Assembly: GCA_015068065.1 (NCBI GenBank)
Contig: SVLE01000002.1
Span: forward strand, 19,172 to 83,171
Direction: 5' to 3'
Length of the DNA stretch: 64,000 nt
Source of the DNA: Oscillospiraceae bacterium
GTDB taxonomy: Bacteria; Bacillota; Clostridia; Oscillospirales; Oscillospiraceae
The position numbers and the translations under genes are program-made. Position 1 is the stretch's first letter, and every line of letters begins with the position of its first letter. This document shows, piece by piece, positions 52,807 through 60,631 of this stretch. The notes under the pieces were generated by a model. It did not search any database. It worked only from the letters and a program-made list of their open reading frames with translations, and was not told where the DNA came from.

Positions 52807-52821
52807 CTCCATTTCCCTCCA
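52807..52821 (-). promoter_or_regulatory. TGGAG direct repeats in the mraZ leader, candidate MraZ sites
   Basis: On the minus strand TGGAG-N5-TGGAG lies just downstream of the -10, and two further copies (TGGAG, TGGAC) lie at 52768-52780 near the ribosome site. Known MraZ operators are short G-rich repeats at ten-base intervals (TGGGN-N5 in E. coli), so autoregulation here is plausible. Confidence 0.5.
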
Positions 52822-52831
52822 CCTTGCTATT

Positions 52832-52860
52832 AGTATACGAGTTTCACTACTAAAAAGCAA
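52832..52860 (-). promoter_or_regulatory. promoter of the dcw operon
   Basis: On the minus strand TTGCTT, 17 bases and TATACT lie about 68 bases upstream of the mraZ ATG and after the gatB terminator. Confidence 0.85.
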
Positions 52861-52875
52861 GTGTTTTTTTGAATT

Positions 52876-52922
52876 TTTTTCAAAGAAAAAACCGTGGATT
52901 TCCTTGAAAATCCACGGTTTTC
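52876..52922 (-). terminator. terminator of the gatCAB operon
   Basis: AAAACCGTGGATTT and AAATCCACGGTTTT form a 14-bp stem followed on the minus strand by TTTTTTC and more T-rich sequence. Confidence 0.93.
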
Positions 52923-53023
52923 GACACTAATACATTTGTTCGATAGTCGTTTTTTCGCTGCATTCTGTGCGTTGTCGCAAGTTGTTGTTTTTCGTCATTT
53001 CCTTGCCCACAACATCTTGTGTT

Positions 53024-54454
53024 TTACGGTTCAGAAAGCCTGTTTCGTAAAATTACGTTAACCTGTTTCGAATCCCCTTTTCCGCCCAGATTCCGCATGG
53101 TTTGTCCCACCAAAAAACCAAAACTTTTTTCTTTTCCGGCTCGGAATTCGGCTACAGGGCCGGGGTTTTGTTTCAAAACCGTTTCTACCGCCCGGGTGAT
53201 TTGTTCCGGATCGGACACCTGCCTCAGGCCGTTGACTTTGATGTACTCCTCCGGGTCACCCCCATCGAACACCCCATCAAAGACCTGCACCCCGGTATTG
53301 CGGTTGATTTCCCCCCGCTCCACCAGTTCGATGATCCGGGCCAGTGTCCGAGGCAGCAGCGTCATATCCTTGGCCTCCAGATTTCTCTGAGACAGCTGCC
53401 GCAGCACCTGCCCAAGGATCCAGTTGGATGCCGTCTTGGGGTCCGCTCCCCGGGCCACCGTTTCCTCAAAAAACTCCGCCAGCGCCTTTTGTCCGGTCAG
53501 CATATCAGCGTCGTAGGCAGGCAGACCGTATTCCTGGCGATAGCGTCTGCGTTTCTCTCCCGCCAATTCCGGCTGCTGCCGCAGCAGCTCCAAATACGCT
53601 TCATCCAGTCGCAACGGGGGCAGGTCAGGTTCAGGGAAATAGCGGTAATCCCGAGCATTCTCCTTGGCACGCATGGAAACACTCTTATTCCTGTCTTCAT
53701 CCCAGCGACGAGTCTCCTGAAGCACCGCCCCTCCGGACTCCAGCACCGCGATCTGCCGTTGACTTTCATATGCAACAGCCCGGCGCACTGCCCGGAAAGA
53801 ACCCAGGTTTTTCATCTCCGTCCGGCTCCCGAGCTGCGCGCTCCCTACCGGACGCACGGACAGATTCACATCACAACGCAGCGACCCCTCCTGCAGCTTG
53901 CAGTCGGACACCTCCAGATACTGCAGAATGCTCTGCAGCTCCTCCAGATAGGCCACCACTTCCTCCCCATCCCGAAAATCCGGTTGGGTCACGATCTCGA
54001 TCAGCGGCACGCCGCAGCGGTTGTAATCCACCTTGGTGCAACCGTTCTCCGGCTCGTGGATCAACTTTCCTGCATCCTCCTCCATGTGCATCTCACTGAT
54101 ACCGATGTCCTTTTCCCGCCCGTTTTCCAATTCGATGCGGACCGCCCCGTTTCGGGCAACAGGCAGATAAAGCTGGCTGGTCTGATACCCCTTGGGCAAA
54201 TCGGGATAAAAATAGTTTTTCCGGTCAAACCGGTTGTACTTTGTGATCTCGCAGTTCAGCGCCAGCCCCGTCCGCACCGCGTACTCCACCACCTTTTCGT
54301 TGAGCACGGGTAGCGTCCCAGGCATTCCCATACAAACAGGGCAGCACTGAGTATTGGGGGGCGCCCCGAACTTCGTGGAGCAGGCACAGAAGATCTTTGT
54401 CCGGGTAGCCAGCTCCACGTGGGTTTCCAACCCAATCACCGTCTCCCACTCCAT
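53024..54454 (-). CDS. gatB: Asp/Glu-tRNA amidotransferase subunit B
   Basis: The 476-residue subunit binds mischarged Glu-tRNA(Gln) or Asp-tRNA(Asn) and activates it with ATP. It shows VIGLETHVELATRTKIFC, CPVCMGMPGTLPVLN, NYFYPDLPKGYQTSQ and the C-terminal YqeY-like tail (KNPGPVAEFRAGKEKSFGFLVGQTM). The ATG at 54454 follows AAGGGGG and overlaps the gatA end by 19 bases. The tail domain ends LGGKGDSKQVNVILRNRLSEP. Confidence 0.97.
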   Translation of the reverse strand: MEWETVIGLETHVELATRTKIFCACSTKFGAPPNTQCCPVCMGMPGTLPVLNEKVVEYAVRTGLALNCEITKYNRFDRKNYFYPDLPKGYQTSQLYLPVARNGAVRIELENGREKDIGISEMHMEEDAGKLIHEPENGCTKVDYNRCGVPLIEIVTQPDFRDGEEVVAYLEELQSILQYLEVSDCKLQEGSLRCDVNLSVRPVGSAQLGSRTEMKNLGSFRAVRRAVAYESQRQIAVLESGGAVLQETRRWDEDRNKSVSMRAKENARDYRYFPEPDLPPLRLDEAYLELLRQQPELAGEKRRRYRQEYGLPAYDADMLTGQKALAEFFEETVARGADPKTASNWILGQVLRQLSQRNLEAKDMTLLPRTLARIIELVERGEINRNTGVQVFDGVFDGGDPEEYIKVNGLRQVSDPEQITRAVETVLKQNPGPVAEFRAGKEKSFGFLVGQTMRNLGGKGDSKQVNVILRNRLSEP

Positions 54455-55926
54455 CTGTCCGTACCCCCTTTCCCGAAGCATTCCGGACGCCGGCGGTGCC
54501 AGTCCGTCTCCTGCTGATAGGCATGAGCCGCGTTGAGCACTTTATCCTCCCCAAGCGCAGGTCCCGTCAGCTGCACCCCTACAGGCACGCCGCAGGAATG
54601 AAATCCACAGGGCATGGACAGAGCCGGCAATCCTGTCAGATTGGCACACACCGTATAAATATCGCTCAGATACATGCGTTTAGGGTCGTTCAAGCTCTCC
54701 CCAAGCCTGGGGGCCGGGCCGGGAGCCACCGGGGTCAGCAGCAGGTCATAGCGCTCAAGCAGCCGCGAAAACTCCTGTTTGATCTGTTCCCGTGCCATCA
54801 GCGCTTTCCTGTAATAATCGTCATAATAACCCGCAGACAGAACGAAAGTTCCTAACAAAATGCGCCGTTTTACCTCCGCCCCAAAGCCCTGCGTCCGGCT
54901 TTGCATATGGAGTTCCTCCGGATTGGCACACCCCGGTGCTCTATGTCCGTACCGTACCCCGTCATACCGGGCCAGATTGGAGCCGGCCTGGGCACAGGCC
55001 ATAACGTAGTAGGCGCTCACGGCATATTCCAGCGCAGGCAGTTCACATTCCTCCACCACCGCCCCCCGGTTCCTCAGCACATCCGCCACCTCCGATACAC
55101 GGGCACGCACCTCCGGGTCCAACTCATCCCCAAAGGACTGAACAGGCATACCGATGCGCATGCCCCGGATATCGCCGGTCAACCCGGCCAGCAGGTACCC
55201 GTATGCTCCAGGCAGGCTTGTGCTGTCCCGGCAGTCATGTCCCTGAATCACGTCCAGCACAGCAGCACAGTCCGCCGCATCTCTGCTCAGGGGCCCAATC
55301 TGGTCGAAGGAGGACGCATAGGCCACCAGTCCGCAGCGGGACACCGTGCCGTAAGTAGGCTTGATGCCGGTCAGACCGCAAAAAGCCGCAGGCAGCCGGA
55401 CCGAGCCGCCCGTGTCACTCCCCAGAGCATACCAGCACCCGCCCCGGCTCACAGCGGCAGCGCTCCCTGCAGAGGAGCCGCCCGCCACCCGGTCCGGCGA
55501 CCAGGGATTGACCACCGGCCCAAACACCGACGTCTCTCCGGTGGACCCCATCCCGAATTCGTCCATGTTGGTCTTGCCAAGACAAATTGCCCCGGCATTG
55601 TTCAGCCGCTCCACAACATAGGCATCGTACGGCGGGCGAAAATTTTTCAGCATTTCGGATGCGCATGTGGTTGGCAGTCCCGTAAAGCAAATGTTATCTT
55701 TCAGCGCCATCGGAACGCCAAACAACGGATTTTCAATCTTTTTCGCACCGTTTTCAAGAGCCTTTGCACGCTTCACAACCTCTTCTGCATCCAGTGAAAT
55801 AAAGGCACCGCCGCACCCGTCCCCGGCCACAGCCAAGGCCGCCCGAACCGCCTCCACAGGGGACACTTCACCCTTACGGATGGCTCTGCCAAGCTCCAGC
55901 ACCGTCAGGTCAAGCAGCGCGCTCAT
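54436..55926 (-). CDS. gatA: Asp/Glu-tRNA amidotransferase subunit A
   Basis: The 496-residue amidase supplies ammonia for transamidation. The catalytic Ser-cisSer-Lys triad is visible in PMALKDNICFTG (Lys), GGSSAGSAAAVSRG and GSDTGGSVRLPAAFCG. The C-terminus ends with an unusual tail (ECFGKGGTDRWSGRR) produced by reading across the gatB start. It is translationally coupled to gatC through an ATGA overlap. Confidence 0.97.
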   Translation of the reverse strand: MSALLDLTVLELGRAIRKGEVSPVEAVRAALAVAGDGCGGAFISLDAEEVVKRAKALENGAKKIENPLFGVPMALKDNICFTGLPTTCASEMLKNFRPPYDAYVVERLNNAGAICLGKTNMDEFGMGSTGETSVFGPVVNPWSPDRVAGGSSAGSAAAVSRGGCWYALGSDTGGSVRLPAAFCGLTGIKPTYGTVSRCGLVAYASSFDQIGPLSRDAADCAAVLDVIQGHDCRDSTSLPGAYGYLLAGLTGDIRGMRIGMPVQSFGDELDPEVRARVSEVADVLRNRGAVVEECELPALEYAVSAYYVMACAQAGSNLARYDGVRYGHRAPGCANPEELHMQSRTQGFGAEVKRRILLGTFVLSAGYYDDYYRKALMAREQIKQEFSRLLERYDLLLTPVAPGPAPRLGESLNDPKRMYLSDIYTVCANLTGLPALSMPCGFHSCGVPVGVQLTGPALGEDKVLNAAHAYQQETDWHRRRPECFGKGGTDRWSGRR

Positions 55927-56216
55927 CCCTCTTCCTCCTGCCCCAGGGCAGCGGGAACGATTATGTACTCTCCGTCCGTTTCAGGGGCGTTTTTCAACAG
56001 TTCAGTCCGTTCCATACTCTGTGTCTCTTCATCCGGTCGCAAAACATTCTCCCGCTCCTGCAAAGCATGTTCCCCGTCCAGCGTTAACCGGTCCAGCGCT
56101 GCCATGCTGCCAAGGATTTCCTCCAGTTGAACGGTCATCTGTTTCTTCTCTTCCTCCGACAAACTCAACCGGGATAACCCGGCAATACGTTCCACCAATT
56201 CCCGCGTAATTTTCAT
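55923..56216 (-). CDS. gatC: Asp/Glu-tRNA amidotransferase subunit C
   Basis: The 97-residue subunit stabilises the GatA-GatB complex. It begins MKITRELVERIAGLSRLSLSEEE and ends in the usual loop with NVLRPDEE. The ATG at 56216 follows AAAGGGGCGG. It is first in the order gatC-gatA-gatB. Confidence 0.95.
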   Translation of the reverse strand: MKITRELVERIAGLSRLSLSEEEKKQMTVQLEEILGSMAALDRLTLDGEHALQERENVLRPDEETQSMERTELLKNAPETDGEYIIVPAALGQEEEG

Positions 56217-56251
56217 CTTCCCGCCCCTTTCCAAGGACTTATATCAAATCC

Positions 56252-56280
56252 ATTATACTATAACCCCCGCCCTTGTTCAA
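56252..56280 (-). promoter_or_regulatory. promoter of gatCAB
   Basis: On the minus strand TTGAAC, 17 bases and TATAAT lie about 36 bases before the gatC ATG. Confidence 0.85.
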
Positions 56281-56298
56281 ATGTTTCCTCCCTTCGGC

Positions 56299-56344
56299 AA
56301 AACACCTCCGCCGGGCATATCGCGCCGAACGGAGGTGTTTTTAT
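56299..56344. terminator. terminator after the DUF378 gene
   Basis: AAACACCTCCG and CGGAGGTGTTT form an 11-bp stem with further internal pairing; on the minus strand it is followed by TTTTG. It lies directly after the DUF378 stop and before the gatC promoter. Confidence 0.82.
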
Positions 56345-56355
56345 CCGGACTCAGA

Positions 56356-56568
56356 TCAGGTTCTGTGCTCCACGACTTCCCGTTCCCGGAACAGCAGCGT
56401 GATGCACCACACCGCAGACAGGCCCACCAGCGTGTAGACCGCGCGGCTGATGAGACTTGCGGACCCGCCACAGGCGAAGGCCACCAGATCAAAGGCAAAC
56501 AGGCCCACACTGAGCCAGTTCAGGCCACCGATAATCAGCAGCGTCAGGGCAATTCTATCCATGATCAC
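56356..56568 (-). CDS. DUF378-family small membrane protein
   Basis: The 70-residue protein has two transmembrane helices and the DUF378 pattern IALTLLIIGGLNWLSVGLFAFDLVA and LISRAVYTLVGLSAVW. Function is unknown. GTG at 56568 is nine bases after GGAGG; the ATG at 56562 is too far. It stands alone between the SRP RNA terminator and its own terminator. Confidence 0.88.
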   Translation of the reverse strand: MIMDRIALTLLIIGGLNWLSVGLFAFDLVAFACGGSASLISRAVYTLVGLSAVWCITLLFREREVVEHRT

Positions 56569-56632
56569 GTCAGAATCCCTCCTTATTTCAGTGATCCGGC
56601 CTTAGTGTTGCCCTCTATTGACGTAACTATAC

Positions 56633-56668
56633 AAAAAAAATGAAAGCCGCAGCAACGCTGCGGCTTTC
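56633..56668 (-). terminator. terminator of the SRP RNA transcript
   Basis: GAAAGCCGCAGC and GCTGCGGCTTTC form a 12-bp stem with a three-base loop, followed on the minus strand by eight T residues. Confidence 0.95.
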
Positions 56669-56679
56669 GGTCTTTTTAA

Positions 56680-56858
56680 AAAGCCCCGCTCTGGCCGTGT
56701 GGACCCGTTTAAAACCTGCACGTGTGGCAGGTGGGTCGCCTCCACTTCGCTTTACTGCTTCCAACATCCGGCTGACCTCGAAGGGGGCCGGGAGGCCTGC
56801 AATCCACGTCGTGAGGGGGCGTCCCGTTTAATAAATGTGGGTTTAAAAGAGCCCATCA
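56680..56858 (-). ncRNA. ffs: signal recognition particle RNA (4.5S/SRP), ends approximate
   Basis: On the minus strand the domain IV hallmark appears as GGTCAG-CC-loop-GG-AAGCAG, enclosed by complementary arms CTTCG/CGAAG, CCTCC/GGAGG, GCAGG/CCTGC and CGTG/CACG. The apical loop is GGATGTT instead of the common GGAA tetraloop. The RNA lies in a 320-base gap with no ORF, directly followed by a strong terminator. The 5' end is uncertain: GCTCT near 56852 can pair with AGAGC near the 3' end. A promoter was not found; it may be made together with the upstream DUF1292 gene. Confidence 0.7.
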
Positions 56859-56888
56859 CGCACCGAGCAGGAAAACACCTTAACAGAT

Positions 56889-57200
56889 TTACTCCTCGTC
56901 CTCAAACAGGCGCTCCATGAATTTCTCATAGACCTCCTGCTCCTCTTCCTCACTATCCAGCGTGGAGAACAGCTCCTCGCCGTTTTCCTCGATGACCTTC
57001 ATGATGACCATGCCGTACTCCTCGTCATCGAGGTCTACATCCACGATCTCACCATCTTCGCCTTCCTCTCCCTCTACCGCGGGGAAAAAGGCCATGTAGA
57101 TATTGCCGTTATACTCCAGTGTGTCCAGATGCTCCAGTTCAAATTCATTGCCGTCCTCGTCGGTGACGGTGATGAAATCAGGGCCGAACTCTTCACTCAT
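56889..57200 (-). CDS. DUF1292-family acidic protein
   Basis: The 103-residue very acidic protein begins MSEEFGPDFITVTDEDGNEFELEHLDTLEYNG and ends in a Glu-rich tail, the DUF1292 (YrzB-like) pattern widespread in firmicutes. Function is unknown. The ATG at 57200 follows GGAGG; the longer ORF reads through the promoter. It lies upstream of the SRP RNA on the same strand. Confidence 0.9.
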   Translation of the reverse strand: MSEEFGPDFITVTDEDGNEFELEHLDTLEYNGNIYMAFFPAVEGEEGEDGEIVDVDLDDEEYGMVIMKVIEENGEELFSTLDSEEEEQEVYEKFMERLFEDEE

Positions 57201-57230
57201 GCTTTTGTTCCTCCTTTGCTTTGTAGTTTG

Positions 57231-57259
57231 ATTGTACCCTGTACGGCGAAAAATTGCAA
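57231..57259 (-). promoter_or_regulatory. promoter of the DUF1292 gene (and possibly SRP RNA)
   Basis: On the minus strand TTGCAA, 17 bases and TACAAT lie 31 bases before the ATG. Confidence 0.8.
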
Positions 57260-57319
57260 GAGGAAGGAATGTCAAATTATGACCTGTCGTATAAATATCC
57301 CGCCAACATCCTCCAGGGG

Positions 57320-57347
57320 TGGACAAACCGAAAAACCGTGATATAAT
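57320..57347 (+). promoter_or_regulatory. promoter of the class A PBP gene
   Basis: TGGACA, 16 bases and TATAAT lie 67 bases before the ATG at 57414. Confidence 0.78.
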
Positions 57348-57413
57348 ATTATAGATTTAGTATGTGTCTTTATATCCTTTCGCAACACAGTTTTTCCTGA
57401 TGGAGGTCATTCC

Positions 57414-59939
57414 ATGTCTGATATTTATCGCACCACCGACCACGAAGAGTCCCGGGAACAGCCCCGCCGCCGGCGCAGAAAGCGTCGTTCCCGTGCACGC
57501 CGTCTGCGAAATATTCTGGGCACCGTGCTGCTGGTTGCCCTGACCACGGCCGCTTTGCTGGCCTGCTTTGCCGCAGTCTACGTCAAAACGGTCATTATCC
57601 CCCTGACTCCCCTGGACCTGGACAACTTCCAGGTTGGCCTCAACTCCGTACTCTACTATGTGGACGAGAGTGGGCAGGAACACGAACTACGTACCCTCCA
57701 CGGAGACGAAAACCGCGTCTGGGTCGATTTTGAAGACATCCCGGAAGATCTGATCAACGCCACCGTGGCTATTGAAGACCAGCGATTCTGGACTCACCCC
57801 GGCGTGGACTGGAAACGCACCGCCGCCGCTGTTGTCTATATGTTTACCGGTAAAGATATTCAAGGCGGTTCCACCATCACCCAGCAGCTGATCAAGAACA
57901 TCACCACCTACAACGACACCACAGTCAAGCGCAAGGTGGTGGAGATTTTCCGCGCGCTGGAATTCACCAAAAACTACGACAAAAACACCACGTTGGAATG
58001 GTATCTGAACTATATCTATCTGGGCCGCAAATGCGATGGTGTGTATACCGCCTCTTATAAATACTTTGGAAAACACCTGAGCGAGCTGACGGTTGCCGAA
58101 TGTGCCAGCCTCATCTCCATCACCAACAACCCCTCCCTCTACGATCCCTACACAAATCCAGAAAACAACGAAAAGCGCAAAAATCTGGTGCTGCGGGCCA
58201 TGTACGAGCAGGAGTATCTGACCAAAGAAGAGTACGAGGAAGCCAAGGCGCAGGAACTGGTGTTCACCAGCCGGGCCGTGGAGTATCAGGATAACGAAAA
58301 CCCCGACATTTATTCCTGGTACGAGGAACAGGTCATCACCGATGTGACAAACGACCTGGCAAAAAAGCTGGGTGTAGAAAACGAAATCGCCTACAACATG
58401 GTCCTCTCCGGCGGTCTGTCCATCTACACCTGCGTGGACCCCAAAATCCAGGCTGTGGTCAATGATATCTACTCAAATACCGACAATTTCCCCTACCCCT
58501 CCGGCAGCGGGCAGCAGCTGCAGTCTGCCATCACCATCATTGACAACGCAACGGGTGACGTAGTGGCCATGGCCGGTCAGGTGGGCGAAAAGACAGGCAA
58601 CCGCTGGCGCAACAACGCCACCGCCGCCGCCAGACAGCCCGGTTCTTCCTTCAAGCCCCTGTCCGTCTACGCCCCCGCACTGGAGATGGGTCTGGTCACC
58701 CCCGCCACCATCATTGACGATTACCCCTACGAACTCAGCGCGGAGGGCAATCCCTACCCCGTCAACTCCGGCAACGCGAAATATGCCGGCCTGACCACTG
58801 TTTACGAGGGTCTGACTCACTCCACCAACACCATTGCGTTCCGCATCCTCACCGATCTTGTCACACCGGCAGAAAGCTTCCGTTTTGTTGAGGACCGGTT
58901 CAAAATCGACCTTGTTGAAGGCCGCGAGATCAACGGAAAGTTCTCCAGCGATCTGGATCGGGCTCCCCTGTCCATGGGCGGTCTGACCGACGGCGTAAAC
59001 ACCCGCGACATGGCTGAGGCCTTCGCCGTGTTTCCCAACCGCGGTATTTATACCCCCTCCCGCACCTATACCAAGGTTTTGAACGCCAACGGCGATGTCA
59101 TTCTGGAAAACAAGACGTCCGGCGAGGTAACTGTCAAAGAGTCCACTGCCTACTACGTGAACACTATGCTGCAAAACGTGGTAGCCGCCGGCACCGGTTA
59201 CGAGGCACGTTTTGACAACATGCATGTAGCAGGCAAGACCGGTTCCTCCACCAGCGACCACGACCGTTGGTTTGCCGGGTATACTCCCTACTACACCGCA
59301 GTGGTGTGGACTGGTTACTCTTCCCCTGAACGCGTGCGCAGCAGTGGCCGCAATCCTGCCTCCATCGCTTTTAATAAGGTGATGAGCCGGATCCACCAAA
59401 ATCTGCCCGACAAGGACTTCTTCTCCATCAACAATCTTGTCACCACTGACTACTGCATGGACAGCGGCCTGCTCCCCACCGACGCCTGCCGTAACGATCC
59501 CAGAGGCAGCCGCGTGTCAAAGATGACACTTCTGCGGGATGATGCCCCCACCACCTACTGCAGCCGTCACTCGGAAGAGGCAACCATTACCGTCTGCAAA
59601 GACTGCCCCATTCCGGATGCCGAGGGCAACCCCACCGGTCTGTACTATCCTGCCGGGCCTTACTGTCCTCAGGAAAGTCTGATGCAGGTCAATCTGCTGA
59701 ACTATTCCCGCCAGCCGGTAGGCAGCGCCGCGGCGTACGATGAAACCTACACGCTGGGCCACTTCCAGACGTTGGGTACCTGTTCCGTCCACACCACGCC
59801 CCCCGTGGAACCCGAGCCGCCTGTCGAGCCCATCGACCCGGATGACCCCAACTGGCCCGGAAACACCGTCGTTCCGGAGCCCATCGACCCGGAAACCCCG
59901 GCTCTGCCTCCCGAGAACGAGCCGTATATCCCCGCCTGA
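57414..59939 (+). CDS. class A penicillin-binding protein (bifunctional PBP1)
   Basis: The 841-residue membrane protein polymerises and crosslinks peptidoglycan. After an Arg-rich cytoplasmic segment and one helix (ILGTVLLVALTTAALLACFAAVYV) come a GT51 glycosyltransferase domain (VAIEDQRFWTHPGVDW with catalytic Glu, GGSTITQQLIKN, LEWYLNYIYLGR) and a transpeptidase domain with SxxK in RQPGSSFKPL, SxN in STNTIA and KTG in VAGKTGSSTS. The last 45 residues are rich in Pro, Glu and Asp (EPEPPVEPIDPDD), probably a wall-spanning or unstructured tail. The ATG follows GGAGG. It is monocistronic. Confidence 0.95.
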   Translation: MSDIYRTTDHEESREQPRRRRRKRRSRARRLRNILGTVLLVALTTAALLACFAAVYVKTVIIPLTPLDLDNFQVGLNSVLYYVDESGQEHELRTLHGDENRVWVDFEDIPEDLINATVAIEDQRFWTHPGVDWKRTAAAVVYMFTGKDIQGGSTITQQLIKNITTYNDTTVKRKVVEIFRALEFTKNYDKNTTLEWYLNYIYLGRKCDGVYTASYKYFGKHLSELTVAECASLISITNNPSLYDPYTNPENNEKRKNLVLRAMYEQEYLTKEEYEEAKAQELVFTSRAVEYQDNENPDIYSWYEEQVITDVTNDLAKKLGVENEIAYNMVLSGGLSIYTCVDPKIQAVVNDIYSNTDNFPYPSGSGQQLQSAITIIDNATGDVVAMAGQVGEKTGNRWRNNATAAARQPGSSFKPLSVYAPALEMGLVTPATIIDDYPYELSAEGNPYPVNSGNAKYAGLTTVYEGLTHSTNTIAFRILTDLVTPAESFRFVEDRFKIDLVEGREINGKFSSDLDRAPLSMGGLTDGVNTRDMAEAFAVFPNRGIYTPSRTYTKVLNANGDVILENKTSGEVTVKESTAYYVNTMLQNVVAAGTGYEARFDNMHVAGKTGSSTSDHDRWFAGYTPYYTAVVWTGYSSPERVRSSGRNPASIAFNKVMSRIHQNLPDKDFFSINNLVTTDYCMDSGLLPTDACRNDPRGSRVSKMTLLRDDAPTTYCSRHSEEATITVCKDCPIPDAEGNPTGLYYPAGPYCPQESLMQVNLLNYSRQPVGSAAAYDETYTLGHFQTLGTCSVHTTPPVEPEPPVEPIDPDDPNWPGNTVVPEPIDPETPALPPENEPYIPA

Positions 59940-59952
59940 ACAACACAGCGAT

Positions 59953-59983
59953 AAGGAAGGTGGCCCCCGGCCACCTTCCTTTC
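59953..59983 (+). terminator. terminator of the class A PBP gene
   Basis: AAGGAAGGTGGCC and GGCCACCTTCCTT form a 13-bp stem with a three-base loop, followed by TTC; the T tract is short. Confidence 0.8.
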
Positions 59984-60060
59984 TGCCCGCTATTGTGTAA
60001 TTCGTCCACAAACGCCCCGTTCCGACAGCCAAAATTGGTTGTCTTCTTTGGCCAACCTTG

Positions 60061-60089
60061 TTGCATCTATCGGTTTACTGTGCTAAAAT
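60061..60089 (+). promoter_or_regulatory. promoter of the ACT protein-hom-lysC operon
   Basis: TTGCAT, 17 bases and TAAAAT lie about 70 bases before the GTG start at 60160. Confidence 0.82.
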
Positions 60090-60159
60090 AGACCGCAGCC
60101 GAAAAACAAATGCTCATGCAACGCGGACAATATTCGCGCATAAACTGGAGGGAGCGGCT

Positions 60160-60600
60160 GTGAGTCAATCGCCAAAATACTTTATCGTCGAAGCCGACGC
60201 CATGCCCGAGATCTTCCGCAAGGTTGCTCAGGCCAAACGCCTGTTGGAGACCGGAGAAGAATCCACGGTCAACGGCGCCGCCCGCGCCGTAGGCATCAGC
60301 CGCAGCGCCTACTATAAATACAAGGATACGGTACGCCCCTTTCAGGATATGCTCCACGGACGCATTGTTACCTTCCAGACCCTGCTGAAGGATGAGCCCG
60401 GCGTATTGTCCGGAGTACTCAATGTATTCGGCGCAAACGGGGGCAACATTCTGACCATCAACCAGTCCATCCCCACCAACGGCTGTGCCGTAGTCACCAT
60501 ATCCGCGGAGACCTCTGCCTCTGAAATCGCGCCGGATGCGCTGATGGACGCAGTCCGCGGCTGTCCCGGTGTACTCCGGTGTGAAATACTTGCAGGATAA
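60160..60600 (+). CDS. ACT domain protein, PheB/UPF0735 type
   Basis: The 146-residue protein has an N-terminal helix-turn-helix-like part (STVNGAARAVGISRSAYYKYKDTV) and a C-terminal ACT domain (VTFQTLLKDEPGVLSGVLNVFGANGGNILTINQSIP). ACT domains bind amino acids, and this family often accompanies hom or phe genes. Start is GTG at 60160, directly after GGAGGGAGCGGCT; the track start lies in the promoter. It heads the operon with homoserine dehydrogenase (31 bases away) and aspartokinase, so it may be an amino-acid-responsive regulator of that branch, an inference from context. Confidence 0.9.
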   Translation: MSQSPKYFIVEADAMPEIFRKVAQAKRLLETGEESTVNGAARAVGISRSAYYKYKDTVRPFQDMLHGRIVTFQTLLKDEPGVLSGVLNVFGANGGNILTINQSIPTNGCAVVTISAETSASEIAPDALMDAVRGCPGVLRCEILAG

Positions 60601-60631
60601 TCCAATCCTTACACATATGAGGTGAAAGAAA

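Noticed and set aside
52925-52950. LexA-like sequence CGAACAAATGTATT near the gatB terminator
   Set aside because: The second half-site has two mismatches to GTTCG and no promoter overlaps it.
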